Source: Nyssa sinensis (lineage: Eukaryota > Streptophyta > Magnoliopsida > Cornales > Nyssaceae). From it: a stretch of DNA of 64,000 nt. Shown piece by piece: positions 24,901 to 39,900 of the stretch. The stretch spans positions 32,398,220 to 32,462,219 of the forward strand of contig CM018050.1 in the NCBI GenBank assembly GCA_008638375.1, in the 5' to 3' direction. The notes below the pieces were generated by a model, which ran no database searches, was not told the DNA's origin, and saw nothing but the letters and a program-made list of their open reading frames with translations. Each line of letters opens with the position of its first letter. The stretch's first letter is position 1. The position numbers and the translations under genes were made by a program.

Positions 24901-27900
24901 AACTTCGTATAAGAAGGCTTTGTCTTCTTCTAGCTGGAAACATGCTATGACTGAGGAAATAAGTGTTCTTCATAAGAATTAGACTTGGGAACTTACAGTT
25001 CTACCCCGAAAAACAACTTGTTGGTTGTCGTTGGGTTTACACTGTTAAATACCTTCCTAATGGTTTTATTGAGCGTCTCAAGGCTCGCTTGGTTGCTAAA
25101 GGACATACCCAAACGTATGGGGTTGATTATTTTGAGACCTTCTCTCTTGTGGCTCAGTTTGAATTCTGTGTGGATCTTGCTTTCTATTGCCATTAGTATT
25201 TCTTAGCCCTTATACCAGCCTAATATTAAGAATGCTTTTCTTCATGGTGATCTTCAGGAGGAAGTTAACATAGCTCAACCTACTGGTTATGTTGTTGGTA
25301 GTGATCATCTGTTTGTCGGTTGTGAAAGGCTTTGTATGGTCTAAAATAGTCTTCTCGTACTTGCTTTGATAGACTCAATACAGTTGTGCTTAAATATGGT
25401 TTTAGTCGTTCTACTTCTAATCACTCGGTATTTGTTCGTCACTCCTCTGTTGGTACCATTGTTCTAATTGTTTATGTCGATGATATCATTATTTCTGGCA
25501 GTGATTTTCCTGGTATTGCGGATTTAAAAAAACATCTTGGTCAACATTTCCATACTAAAGATCTGAGTGCTCTTTGATATTTTCTTGGATTGAAGTTGCT
25601 TGTTAAGGGCATCTTTTTCTCTCTTAACAGAAATATGTGCTTGATCTACTTTTTGAGATTGGTATGCTTGGTACTCGACCTTGTTGATAGTCCCATGGAT
25701 TCTATTGTTAAGCTTGATGGTGAGCAAGGGGAATTGTTTGCTGATGTAGGTCGATATTGCCGATTGGTTGGAAAGTTGATTCATCTTGATGTTGTTGATT
25801 GGTATGCCATTGGTGTTGTTTGTCACCAACCTCATCGAGGTTTTCTGTACACGCCTTCTGCTTCCCTTTTTGTTTCAAGTTATAGTGATGTTGATTGGGC
25901 TGGTTATCGTGATGATAGGCGATCAACTTCTGGCTATTATACCTTTGTTGGAGGCAATTTAGTTACATGGCGTAGTAAGAAGTAAAATGTTGTTATCCCA
26001 CCCTAGTGCTGAAGCTGAGTATAGATCTATGGCTCATACTGCATCAGAGTTGTGGGTTTGCTCTCTTCTTCAGGATCTTGTTGTCAGTGTGTCCTATGCA
26101 GATGCATTGTGACAATCAGGGTTGCTATCTTCATTGCTAATAATCCTGTTTTCCACAAGCGTACCAAACATATAGAGGCTGATTGTCACTTTATTTGTGA
26201 TTTGCTGATTAGAAAACAGATTGTCACTTCCTTTGTTCGCTCAGATATTTAACTAGGAGATATTTTTACGAAACCATTAGCTCGGGTTTCGTTTCACCGC
26301 TTCTGTGCCAAGCTAGGCATGTTTGATTTGTATGCTCCAACTTGAGGGGGAGTGTTAGTATTAATGTATTTTTTCATATGTTAATATATAAAGGTAAGGT
26401 GTAAGGGTAGAAGAAGTTAATGAAGCCCTAAACCTTTCTAATCTCTCTCGCATTTTTCTTGCTCTCTTTCTTTTCTTCTCTAACCCTAATAATAAAATTT
26501 AACTCATTCGATGGCAACAGAAACAAACCCATGTTTTCCCTCTTGAAAGTATGAGCTTTTACCATTGCACCAAGCCCTAAAATAACACCAAGCATTTCTT
26601 TGTGTTTCAGCAAACTTTTATACCTAAGGGTTTGTAATTGTAGCTTGCCTTCAAAATCTGATAGTGCTGCAGAGATGTTAGCTAATTGATTAACTGGTTC
26701 TCAAATATTAAAATAAGCTGTTGAAGAACTAACCAATTGAAACCTTCTAATCTTATTCTCTATCCTGGAAGCAGCTGAATGTGGGAGCTAGATGGCTCCT
26801 TACCACATTACTTCTTATATTGTTGTTTAAAACAAGAAAATAGATTTGCTTTAGGAAATCAAGGAAGAAAATAAGAGAGCAGAGAACAAGTTAGGGAAAT
26901 AAGAAAAGATAGTTCAAAAGAGAAATTGAGAAAAAGAATAAGAAGAAGATGAATTCCAAGAGGGAGACAAAAAGAAGCGAATAAGAGAATGGAAGATGGA
27001 GAGGAGCTAATAAATAAGAGAGAGTGAGAGAGTTTCAATTAATTCTAAATTTTATTCAAATTTTGGAGGTCTAATCTCGTTTTACACGAGTTCTATTTCT
27101 GAAACTACTAAAAACAACTAGAGACCGTTAAAAGTCTTCCTGTGCACTACAGTGACAAACTAGACCTCCTTTCCTAAAACCTTAAGAATCTTCCCACGAA
27201 AACAATAACAATAACAATAACAATAACAAAGGACTACTCCTACCCTAGAATACTTAAAATTCCATTAAATAAAAACATTTCAAAATAAAAACTCTCTAGT
27301 CTCTACAAAGGTTGGAGAGGCTACAATTGAATCATGGATTCCAACTAAACAAGCTGAGCATAACTCCACTGTGGCCAGTGATCTATTTCTCTTCTACTCT
27401 ATTTTAGAAGTAAATATGAAATTTTCCCCCTAAAATGCGAGAGTAAAGAAATGAGAAAGTTTATGTGTGCAAAATGATAAGGAGCAGCAAATTTAGGTGT
27501 AACAAAGTCTGCATTGGATCATAAACAACAAAGAAATATAATCAACAAAGCAGACACAATTGAATCCGAATATCCCCACTGTTGCTTTTTTTTTTTTTTT
27601 CCTTCTAATTTTATAAATATGTACCTGAATATAATGGAGAATGGCAGAATTCTCATCATTCGGATTTAGGCCTTCTGCAGGGTAGAGGTAACTTAAGCCC
27701 CTCTCAAGCTTAACAACTCTATTTGTAAAATGTTGAGATGGGAATAGAGCTAGGGATATGGGCTGGGGACCCTTGTAGAAAACATCTTCAATATGCTCGA
27801 TCATCGACTCTGCTTCATTTGGTTCAATGTTCCCTGAAATGAAGTAACAATGGAATGGTAACAGAGACAAAGATGCCAAACATCCAAAAACCATTCTAAA

Positions 27901-30900
27901 AAATATCAGTGTAAACAAGAACCTGCGACATAGCACTCTAAGAAAGTCCTTGAGAGCATCATAGGAGCAAATTTAGCAAGATTATCAGCTTCAAGATGGG
28001 GAAGAACTTCAAGATTATCATCTCCAAGGCCATGTTTGATCCTGGAGTATTAGCGAGCAGTAGTACATAGCCTGCTTAAATGGCTGTTGAAACTTGAAAT
28101 TTTGATACTCCTTTGTCACCATTTCCTAACGGACAGAGAAATGAAAAATAAATATAGCAGAAAATATCAATCACAACCATTTCACAAACAAAACAGTCTG
28201 AAAAGACTACATAGTCAACAACTTTTAATATTTATTAATGAAAGAAGAAAAATGCTCACTGCCAAACACAAAGAGTGCTGATGAATTCTCAATCCCTAGG
28301 GTTACGTCAAACATGAACAAGGCATGTGTTACCAAAAACTGGTTCCAAAGCTAACTTTTTTCTGGTAAGTGTTTCAGAGCTAACTTGCTACCAGTGTGAG
28401 GCTATATTCAGGAAAAATCTTTGACCCAAAGGATTTCCTTCCACCATAAGGGAGCTAGTTTGAATATTTTCTTCTTAGGACCTAAAGAAGGAATTTATAA
28501 AGGAGTGATGAAACAAGAACGAAAAAGGACTTTATGCATACAGAAAGATTAGTGGAACCAATACTGCCTCCAACTTTAGATTTGAAGAGGGGGTTTTAAA
28601 AGGAAATTAGAAAAAATGAAACATTGTATATGAGACCAGTTATGGAGGCTGGGGTTATTTTTAATGGTGCTGGGCTGGAGTAGGTCAAACTGGCTGTTTT
28701 TGTTTCAAGCCCAAGTGGGCTGTTTGGCACTGAAGGAAACAGTAGCTGGATTAGGGAAGAACTTGGTCAGTCTTGAACCGGTTCGGGGTTAAATGGGATT
28801 ATAACCAATCTGGTTCTTGAGCCAAAATTACGAAAATGCCCTCCCTTATAAAATAACTGATTTTAAATGCAAATTAAATTCAAAAAGGGGCATAACCAAG
28901 TTTTTTCGACATTCTGGATTCGATTTTGAGGTTCGTTTGGACATATAGGGATCCAGGGACGGTCCCACATAATTTTGTAAATTTTGAAAATACCCCTATG
29001 CTAAATAAAGATCAATAAATGACTAATTAAATTCTGAAAAGGGTGCGCCTAAGGTTTTTGGGTGCCTTGAACTCAATTATGACAACTCTTAGGTCAAATT
29101 GGGACCTAGAGGGGGTCCCACCTATATTAATAAAATGACAAAAATACCCCTAGTGTTAATCAAGGCAATTAAGATGCTAATTAAAATCCAGAAAAATGAA
29201 TGTCGAAGGTTTTTGGATATCCTAATCAAATATGATTTCTAATTTGACAGATTGGGACATATGATTGGTCTCACGTGAATGTGTAAAATTATGATTGTGC
29301 TCTTAGGGCTTAGAACAAGCCTAAAAGAGGAAATAAATTACAAGAGCAACCTTAGGATTTTCGGACTTTTGGGTCCGTTTCCAGGATCTGTTTTGTGAGA
29401 TTATACTGCGATCAGCATGAAACCAGTGTTGGTAAAATTATGAAAAAACCCTTAGGGGTTCAAAATGATATCTAAAGGTTACGAAACTTTCGAAATATTA
29501 CCTCCTTAGGATTTTGGGGATCTAGAAATCCATTTTTAGCATCCGCTTGGTTAAATGGATACACTATGTATAGGTAAGGGTATATTTGGTACTAAGAAAC
29601 TTATAAAACATAACATGAAACTTAATCAATGAAGGCCAAGGTGGCCAAATAGGTTAGAATATAGCTTCTAAAGCTTGAGATAAGATATGCGAGTTTTAGT
29701 GTGGGTTAAATTGAAAGGGGTAATGACTTCACAAGAAATCTTATGTATATTGAAATGAGAAACCGGAAAGGCATGAGATCATTGGATGAGATAAGATGGA
29801 TCCAATCACCGGTAAAATTGTACGCATTGAAACATATATATATTTTTTGGATAAGCAATGGAAATTGAAACCAAGAAAGAAAATAATTCTCTATATTTCT
29901 CATTCAAAGATACAAATGTATTTATACACAAATTGAGAAACTAAACTAGGAAAGTAGACTAATTAGAAACCCCTATAATTGAGCCTATACAGTCAACCCT
30001 ACAGGCTGTATATTCTAGAATAATCCTATATATACATGTATATTCTGTAACACTCCCCCTCAAGCTGGAGCATAGATATTAATCAGGCCTAGCTTGTTGC
30101 AAATATAATCGACTCGAGCCCCATTAAGAGCCTTTGTGAAGATATCTCCTAATTGTTCTCCAGTTTTCACATATCCTGTAGAGATCAAATTTTGCTGCAA
30201 CTTTTCACGAACAAAATGACAGTCAATTTCAATATGTTTAGTCAGTTCATGAAATACAGGATTGGAAGCAATATGGAGAGCCGCCTGGTTATCACACCAC
30301 AACTTTGCTGGTATTGAAGCTTTAAGACCAACCTCAATTAAGAGTTGATATATCCACATTATCTCACATACAGATTGTGCCATAGCTCTATATTTTGATT
30401 CTGCACTGGATCGCGACACAACATTTTGTTTCTTACTTTTCCATGAAATCAAATTTCCTTCCAACAAAAACACAGTATCCGGTAGTGGATCTACGGTCAA
30501 TCTTGGAACCTGCCCAATCTGCATCTGAAAAACATTCGATGTGAGTATGTCCATGATTCTTGTACAGTAACCCTCGTCCAGGAGCTCCCTTTAAGTAACA
30601 CAAGATCTGTTCTAATGCTGGCCAATGGTGAACTGTTGGGGAGGACATGAATTGACTTATAATACTAACAGAGTATGCAATATCAGGACGTGTCACTGTA
30701 AGATAGTTCAACTTTCCAACCAGTCTCCTGTATTTTTCAGGATCTTCAAATAAGTCTCCATCTTTCGTGAGTTGTAGGTTGGGAAGCATTGGAGCGTTGC
30801 ACGGCTTAGCCCCCAACTTTCTAGTCTCAGTTAATAGGTCAAGCACATATTTCCTCTAGGATAGGACAATGCCTTTCTTGCTTCTCGTCACCTCAATTCC

Positions 30901-33900
30901 CAAGAAATACTTCAACACCCCTAAATCTTTCGTGTGAAACTGGCTATGAAGAAAGGACTTCAAAGATGAAATTCCCACAGTATCACTTCCAGTAATGATA
31001 ATATCATCCACATACACAACAAGGAGAATGAGACCAGATGTAGAATGCTTATAGAAAACTGAGTGGTCAGACTTGCTCTTATTCATTCCAAACTTCTCCA
31101 CTGCCTGACTAAATTTTCCAAAGCAAGCACGGGGACTCTGTTTCAAACCATATAGGGACTTACGAAGATAACAAACTCGCCCACACTCCCCCTGAGCAAC
31201 AAATCCAGGTGGTTGCTCCATATACACTTCCTCCTGGAGATCACCATGTAAGAACGCATTTTTGATGTCTAACTGATGTAAAGGCCAATCATTAGTAGCT
31301 GCCAAAGAAATAAATAAACGAACCGAGGTCAACTTAGCAACGGGAGAGAAAGTGTCAGAATAATCCACACCATAAGTCTAAGCATAGCCTTTAGCCACAA
31401 GACGGGCTTTAAGGCGAGCCACAGAACCATCAGAATTGAATTTGATAGCAAACACCCATTTACAGCCAATAGCTTTCTTTCCTGCAAGTAAAGGCACTAA
31501 ATCTCAAGTATCATTAGCATCTAAAGCATTTATCTCTTCGATCATAGTATCACGCCATCCGGGATGGGACAAGGCATCATGGACAATTTTGGGAAGAGAC
31601 ACAGAATCAAGGGAAGCAACAAAAGAACACGAAGAAGAAGACAAGTTAGCATAAGAAACAAACTGATGAAATAGGATAAGTGCACTGACGCGTACCTTTG
31701 CGAAGGGCAATGGGAAGATCAAGATCACCAGCCACAGGATCCGATGGCGAAGAAGAAACAGATGCTGGACATGGAGCAGATGGGTCTCGTCGTCGGGAAT
31801 AAACATAACGAATAGGAGGTGGTGGTGGGGATGGAGGTGGTGGGGATGGAGGTGGTGGTGGTGGGGTAACAGGGGGAGGAGCTACAGTGGGGGGCGGAGA
31901 GGTGATAGTATAAACCAACAGATCATCATCCGCCCCCTGACTCGAAGAAGTAGAAGAAGCAGGGAAAAAAGAAATATGTTCGAGAAAGGTAACATCAGTG
32001 GACACAAGATACCTGTGAAGGCTAGGACAGTAGCACCGATACCCCTTTTGTAGACGAGAGTAACCCAGAAAAACACATTTTAAAGACTTGGGATCCAATT
32101 TAGTGACCTGGAGATGAACATCACGAGCGAAACAAGTATTACCAAATATCCGAGGTGCAATAGGAAACAAGGGTTTAGTAGGAAAAAGGATATTGTAAGG
32201 GATCTCACCATTAAGAACATAGGAAGGCATGCGATTAATCAAAAAACAGGCTGTGGAAACTGCATTAGCCCAAAATTGTATAGGAACGTGCATTTGGAAT
32301 AAGAAGGGCCCTGGCTTGTTTGAAGAAGATGCCTATTTTTCCACTCGGCCATACCGTTCTGAGATGGTGTGTCAACACAAGAGGATTGGTGAAGAATGCC
32401 ATTTTGAATCATGTAGGTCTGAAAGGGATCGGAAAAATATTCTTTGGCATTATCACTCCGTAATGTATGCACAGAAAGATTAAACTGTGTTTTAATTTCA
32501 GCACAAAAGGAACTAAAATGGGAAAATAATTCAGAATGATTTTTCATTAAATAGAGCCAAGTCACACGAGAAAAATCATCAACAAAAGTAACAAAATATC
32601 GAAACCCAGTAGTGGACACAACAGGACACGGACCCCAAACATCTGAATGGACTATCTCAAAGGGAAAACTAGCCCTTTTATTGACTCGAGGGACTGAAGG
32701 CAAACGATGATGTTTTGCAAACTGACACGACTCACAATCTAAGGAATATACATTATGAAACTGAGGATATAATTTCTTCAATAGAGGCAAAGAAGGATGT
32801 CCCAACCGACAATGTGCTTCAAACGGAGTTACGACACTAGAACATGCAATGGGCCTGGGCACCTGGGTATCCAGAATGTAGAGACCACCTGATTCATATC
32901 CTTTACCAATAATCTTCTTCGTCATAAGATCCTGAAAAAGACAATGATCAGGAAAAAATGAGATGCAACAATTCAGGGTAAGAGTAAGTTTACTTACAGA
33001 CATTAAATTAAAAGAAAATCGTGGTAGACTCAATACAGAAGACATCGAAATCAATGGAGTTGGACTAACAGTACCAGACCCAAGCACAGAACAAGTGGAA
33101 CCATCTGCTAAAGTAACATTAGAGGGAGATGTGTGGGACTGAAAAGTGGAGAAAAGACTAGGATTACCTGTCATATGGTCTGTAGCACCAGAATCAATGA
33201 CCCATTGTGAGGAAGAGGAAAGAAGACACGTATTTGGTTTACCTAACTCAGCAATGGCAGTGATAGGTGGAGATGAATGCTGCAATGCTTCTTGGTACTG
33301 AGTGAATTTAGCAAATGCATCTGCAGAAACTGTAATGGTCGGCTCAGATGAGCTAGGTGTAGGAGTAACCGCAACATGGGCTCAGTGAGACTTCTGAGAT
33401 TTATTTTGCAATTTCTTGCACGTGCGTTTAGTATGGCCCGGCTCATGACAATAATAACATACAACTCCCCCTGCATCTTGACTACCGGTACCTCCTCCTC
33501 TGTTAGAATTCTTAGGATAAGACCGTCCAATTTCAGATCCACCATGATGACTGACAAGAGCACTAGAAGCATGAACAGATGGAGCAACAAATGCACTAGT
33601 AGCTGTGCGAAGTACCCTACTAAAGACCTCGTGGCAAGGATCAAAGTTTCGTTTCTTTTCCATCGAAACAGCCGAAACGTTTCCGTTTCTCAAGGAACCG
33701 AAACGAAACACTAGTAGAATAACGAAATTCACATGTTTCCATGGAAACAAAATTGTTTCCGTGGAAACATACCGAAACTAGTGAAAACATACCGAATCAG
33801 AGGAAACATTTCTTTTATATCAACAATAATTTTAGAAGTTAGTAAAAAAATAATATCCATTTATTTTTCAAAGATTGAGACTCAAAATTACAAGAAGATA

Positions 33901-36900
33901 TATTTCTATTATTTTTCCTAAAATAATAAAAAAGTAGTAGGGGAAATAAAGTGTAGAGAAACAACTATTTTAATACTAAGTTACTAATTATAATAGGTTT
34001 AAATCGCTATTTGTTTTAATTTTTATTTTATATGTAACTTATTTCAAATTATCTAATTCGTGGATATTGCATAGTATATATCTATTATGTTATTTATCAT
34101 GAATTAGTATCATTTATCATGAATATGATGTATATGCCTTAAATATGCACAAATATTCAATAAATAGGTTTATTTGTATAAATAAATAAATTTTAATTTA
34201 TGTTTCTACATGTTTCCAATTTTTTCTCCGTTTCCATTATGTTTCCGAAACGTTTCTAAAACGTTTCCGTTTCCGGACAGACCGAAACTATACACCGAAA
34301 CGATATTTTGATCCGAGGCTCGTGGAGAGAGGAAATCTCAGCACTAGAGAGGATTTGAGATTTAGCAATCTCAAACTGAGAATTAAGGCCAGCCAAGAAA
34401 CTCATTACTGCCATTTGCTCCCGTTGAGCTTGCTGGATTTTGACATCAGGACTAAAAGGTAACAAGACATTCAATTCTTCATAGGTCCATTTGAAATTCA
34501 TAAAATAGGCCTGAAGAGAGTGATCTTGTTGTTCAGCCCGGTAAAAGCCCTTACAAACCTCATAGATATGTGAAAGGTTTCCCTTTCCAGAATACAGAAA
34601 TTCTAAATATTCCATCAATTCTTTAACATACTCACAGTGATTAATCAGGCTAAAAACCTCAGTGTCAATAGAGTTCTTGATTTGCAAGAAGAAGCGAGCA
34701 TCATCTCTCAACCATTCCTAGCGAGTATTATCCGTGGGTGGATCATTAGTGAGATGATTGTCCTTAGAAATGCTTTGTAAATAAATCCTGACAGTCTTAC
34801 ACCAATCGAAATAATTGGGACTAGTTAACTTGTGTTCTGTGATTTTGGACATTATGGGAATGACATCTGTCACAACCAAACTCTTTTGTTCATCAGCCAT
34901 AGAGACAGAACACAGAAGAAATACAGAGAAGACCAAGAACACGAACAGCCGTGAAGCAACAAGGCAACTAGAGTGCCCAAACGAATTGCTACTAAGCAAC
35001 CAAATACACAGTAGTGCCGGAGAGAGAGAGACGACTCCAGGAAGAGTGATCGGAGGTCGAGGAGCAGTCGTACGCGCCTCCACGCGCCGGTGTGTGAGAT
35101 CAGTGACGAGTGAGAAATCTTTTGGTGGCGTGTGAGGCTCAGGCGTGTGGTTTCTGGTGACCGGACTTTAGGGACCGACTGATCGGCAAGTGAGGATGCT
35201 ACCCTGGCTGGCGAGTGAGACGAGATGGTCACTCGAACAAGGTGACCGAAGTATTTTCCCTAATTCTACTCACTGTGGGCAGAGTGGCTGGAAAACAGAG
35301 AAGACGAAAAGAAGAAAAGAAGAAGAAGAAAAGAGAAATGGCTGTAGGAAAAATTTCCTAACCTTGCTCTGATACCATGAAACCAAGAAAGAAAATAATT
35401 CTCTATATTTCTCATTCAAAGATACAAGTGTATTTATACACAAATTGAGAGACTAAACTAGGAAAGTAGACTAATTAGAAATCCCTATAATTGAGCCTAT
35501 ACAGTCAACCCTACAGGCTGTATATTCTAGAATAATCCTATGTATACATGTATATTCTGTAATAGAAATAATAAAGAAGACCGCCTGAGGGAGGCAAACC
35601 CATTTACAAAAGGAGGAGAACACCTATGCTTTCCACTCCCCCCAAAAAATCAATGTGGGAGCCTACGTACAAGGGTATGGTCCTTTTGACCCAAAAAAAT
35701 AAAATGTGCTAAAAGGAATCTTTCAATATATGCAGGGGTTTTCGTCCCTTAAAAAATCCTAGAGTTTCTTTCTTTCCAAATAGTCCAGATCATGCAAAGC
35801 AGCGCCATACTCCAATTATTACTGGAGCCTTTTCTACTTCTCACACCCTCCCAGCATAACAAGAGGTCCTTCAGGAAGAGCGACATCACCCAGGCATAGC
35901 CATAGGCCGAGAAAATGAGCCCCCAATAGTCACGGGCCACATCGCAATGAAGAAGAAGATGGTCCACTGATTCTAAAGCTACCTTGCACATAACACATCT
36001 ATTAGCTAACCTAAAACTGCACCTTTCAAGACTATCGATGTTCAGGATCTTCCCCCTGGTGGCCACCCAAGCAAAGAAAGCCACTTTGGTTGGAACTCCA
36101 GAATACCAGATGTTCTCCCAAGGGAAGGGAACCCTTGTCCCCTTATCCCTCATCAAGGCCCTCTAGAAGTCCTTCACTGAAAAGGAGTTGTTCCCATTGG
36201 CAAGCCACTCCATCTTATCTTCCCTACTCCCCACCTTATAGCTATGTAACAACTCTAATAAGTTTCTGTAAGATACTAAGATGAAAGATTATAGATGCTG
36301 CCTTATCACTGCGTATGGATGCCTGTTGTTAGATATTCAATGATATGAATTAATTATGCATGTATGATACCATAATGTACCTATTGACATGTGCACGGTT
36401 GACATGACTTGAGTATGAAGATGGACATTGAATGTTGGTAGTCAATATGATGTGTAAGGGATGTTACACACTGTGTATTGAATACTCTATATTTGATCTC
36501 ATAAGATGTGGATGGGTATCATATTATTTCTATGGGTATTATGCATGGATCTTGCATGACATGTTGGATACATGAGCATGGAATTACCTGTTGTACCTCA
36601 GTATGACAATGTGGATTATGATGAGAAATTAGAAAATCTATTGTGGTTATTCTTGTTACATGTGTTCTTATTGTTGAGGATTGTGTTTCCCCTCGGCTCG
36701 TTTGGTAACTCCGCACGGGAGGCTGCCTTGATACTATGAGTTAGTAGTCCATGAACAACACCTCGAGTATTGAGTTTTCCGAAACCCATAGGTAAGGGAT
36801 TAACGGGGCCAATGTCTATAGTTAAAGCATTGACATGAAATCATAAAACATGACATACTGCATTTATGAAAGAGTACACATGGAGCAAGTGAGTTGCATG

Positions 36901-39900
36901 GAATGTCATGATGAATGATATGTGTTGATCATGTAGATTGTGCTGTGAATTGCATATGTTGGTATTGCTATTGTTGACATTACCATATGTAGGAAATGGA
37001 GGTGCATCGTGATCCAGGTATACAGAAAAATGTTTCTATTAGGACACATGAGATGTTGGTTACAGCATTGTTGATGATTTTAATTGAGTTGTATATTGGC
37101 ATGTTGATATTCTTATCTATGTCTACATTTGTCGATCTGTACATAATGATCCATGTATGATATTGTGCCATGTTAAACATCAAGAACTGCCCAAATAGGG
37201 TTTGCAAATAGGTTTTCTCATGCTGAGTGCTTAAGCGTTTTGGAAAACCCTATTACGCATTACAGCTCACCCTTGCGAGTCATGAGAATGGCAGGTACAT
37301 TAGAAGTTAGATGACATGCAAGAGCAGTTCGAGATGGTTGGTGGCCATATGGACCTTTGTAGTGTTGTATCTGCGCAATTGTATTTGTATTAAGGGAGTC
37401 CGTATCCTTACTTGGATATTGATGCACATGTATTATGTAATTGTATATGGGTACCTAGAGACAACTTTGGATACTTTAACCTTTATCATACTTGTATTCT
37501 ATTGATGGCCGTTACAGAACATTGGAACTAATGAAAGTTAATTGTAATTAATCCCGTTACAGGACTTGAACAAGTAAAAACATGATAACGAGCTGTTGTA
37601 ACTAGAATGAAATGACTGATATTAAATGGACTTCCAATTTGGGTTCCAGTGACACTAAGTCATGGCTCCAGGATCCAGGTTGTGACATCTATGAGACAAT
37701 ATGACAAAGTAAATCACAGCAGAAATAGCAGTACTATGCCTTATATTGTACTAACACTTTGACAGAATTTGATTTATAGTATAACATGGTGTGACTATAA
37801 TATTGAGTGGACTAGAATGGAAAAAAATGCAGAGCTCTATCTAATGGCAGAACAGATTAATTGAAACTTACCTTGATCACAGAGAACCTATCAGCTTTTA
37901 CTTCGAATTTTGCTATCTTCTCAACTACTGTTTCCAGTAAGATCTTTAGTTTGTGATTATATCCAACTACAGTCACCTAAAGGACAAATCAAGAAAGAAA
38001 AAAGAGGTCATAATTACAAGAGTAGAAAAGCATAGAGCAACAATTATCGCTATTATCATTTTTATAAATATGAAATCTGCTAAAAAAAGGGCATTCACAG
38101 AATTGGATTATCTAAACTCTTCAGCAAACTTTCGTAGCCAGACTAGACTGTCAAGGGGTTGCCAAGCAACCTGCTTTGGATTGATTACCAGAGCTAGGAG
38201 TGCACAAGTGCAAAGTTTTATGAAATTTTATTGAAGAAATAAAGCAGGAATCATTATGTACAGAGTTCCTTTTAAAAATGATATGGCTGAGTATTTAAAG
38301 GAAATCAAAAGCAAAGAACTTATTTTGTCATCTGTAGGCAGAATTCAACTCTTTAGTGCAATCATCAAAGCTGAGATGAAGACAAGGACAAATGTACAGC
38401 AAGATTGGAATAATAGAATGCCTCATTTGAAATGATCCGTCAATATAGTTGCAGAGTGTGTTGAATAACATTTCAAAAAAAGTTCAGAGATTTTTGTTCA
38501 ATGGTAAAAGGAGAGACGCTGAACATCCCATTTCGATATCCCCTCAATAAAGATAAATTTCTAATAAAGCTAAAGAAATCATAAATTACAAAGTGCTTCC
38601 ACATATTCGCCAATCCAGCACGATTTCAAAGAAACAGCTGAGAACATGAAAATATAGACCTGCAAGAACATTCCACTGTGGGTACATTGGGGTTCTTCCA
38701 ACCAGGGAAGCACCCATTCATATCCTATGGACCCGCAAATTGATTTATTTCAATCACGAGGCAAACCCACTCAAAGCACAAGAACCTAATCTTGGAGTAG
38801 TAACATTACAAACATGTCTACATACAACTCAATCACAACAGAATGCAATACTAATTACTTGAGTCAGCTATTTGTATATGTACATGTGTAAACACTCTTC
38901 TTTTCACCAAAATACAGTTTTCATAGGAATTCAACTTGAACTTTTTGAAACCCTTCTACAATAGTCCCAAACTATTTACTACGATAGCTGAGAAACATTT
39001 TGAGCAGTTTATGTAGGCTAGGTCTCAAATTGTTAGAAGTTGGACATAGCATTGAATCAAAACCAATCCATTACAACCCTAGAAGAAGGCGTAAGCCATA
39101 AAAGAAGTGACAGCAAATAAAGTAAAATGTGTGCACATAAAAATCTTAATGCATTTTAATTTTTAATTAATTCTGCTATTCAAATTTAATTTTAACACAA
39201 CTGATCTAAATGTTAGGCAAAATTGCCTCAAAAGGAAAAAGAAAATCGTACAGGTCTCTATTATACTCATAACTGATTATCTAAATCACAAAATCCTACA
39301 AACTGGGTTGGGAAGAGCGCGGCTGCTATGATGAGAAACATCAACACTTCCCTTTTTCCAAACCAACTTCTTTTTCAAAGTATTGAGAATGTAGAATGTT
39401 AATTTGAGAGTCTCAGACATACTCTTATTTCCACCTTAAATGCCAATTCATGATGCTTTCTGTTGATTTTGTTTTTCAAATACTGTGGGCAATGGTTGAA
39501 ATTTAAGCATGGTGAAATGTTGAAGACAAAACTAATAATGAGGAAATAAAGGAGGAAGTAAATGCAAAAAGTGTGAGCAAATAAAAACATATTGTACAAT
39601 CAGAGTCAGTTAATGAGGTTGATACATCTGAAATAATTATTAGAAGATAACAAAAATGTAGAAACATAATCCTATGTTACTCATATGATTAAAGCAACAT
39701 GGGTTAAGTGGAGAAGTGCTGTCTGGGGTATTATGTGATCAGCATATATCTTTAAAATTGAAAGATAAATTTTATAGAACAACTATTAGACTAGCCATGT
39801 TATATGGAACATAATGTTGGGTAAGTTAAGAAACAACATGTTAATGAGATGAGTGTAGCCAAAATGAGGATGTTAAGATGGATCTGTAGTAAGACAAGAA

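Larger units (their letters stand above)
21376..26504 (+). mobile_element. Complete but inactive Ty1/copia element (copia A)
   Basis: The element has two 152-bp LTRs (21376-21527 and 26353-26504), a PBS TGGTATCAGAGC directly after the left LTR, a polypurine tract GAGGGGGAG before the right LTR, and a perfect 5-bp TSD CATTC (21371-21375 and 26505-26509). Domain order Gag, protease, integrase, RT, RNase H identifies Ty1/copia. The reading frame is full of stops and shifts. The LTRs differ at roughly ten sites, so it is not recent. It sits in the intron 19358-27624 of the M16 gene, in the opposite orientation to that gene. Confidence 0.95.
29866..35564 (-). mobile_element. Complete, relatively young Ty1/copia element (copia B)
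   Basis: The LTRs are 187 bp (29866-30052 and 35378-35564) and differ at five positions, about 97% identical. A perfect TSD GAAAT flanks the element (29861-29865 and 35565-35569). On the minus strand, the PBS TGGTATCAGAGC (35377-35366) follows the right LTR, and the polypurine tract GAGGGGGAG (30061-30053) precedes the left LTR. Gag, zinc knuckle, protease, integrase, RT and RNase H all follow in copia order but with a few stops and shifts, plus a 684-bp hAT MITE in gag. It lies in the intron 28126-37871 and is transcribed in the same direction as the M16 gene. Confidence 0.96.

Noticed and set aside
38665..38730. A minus-strand stretch that looks like an exon with a CAG|GTCTAT donor
   Set aside because: Its translation does not match the M16 family, and exons h and i already join without a gap in the expected protein.
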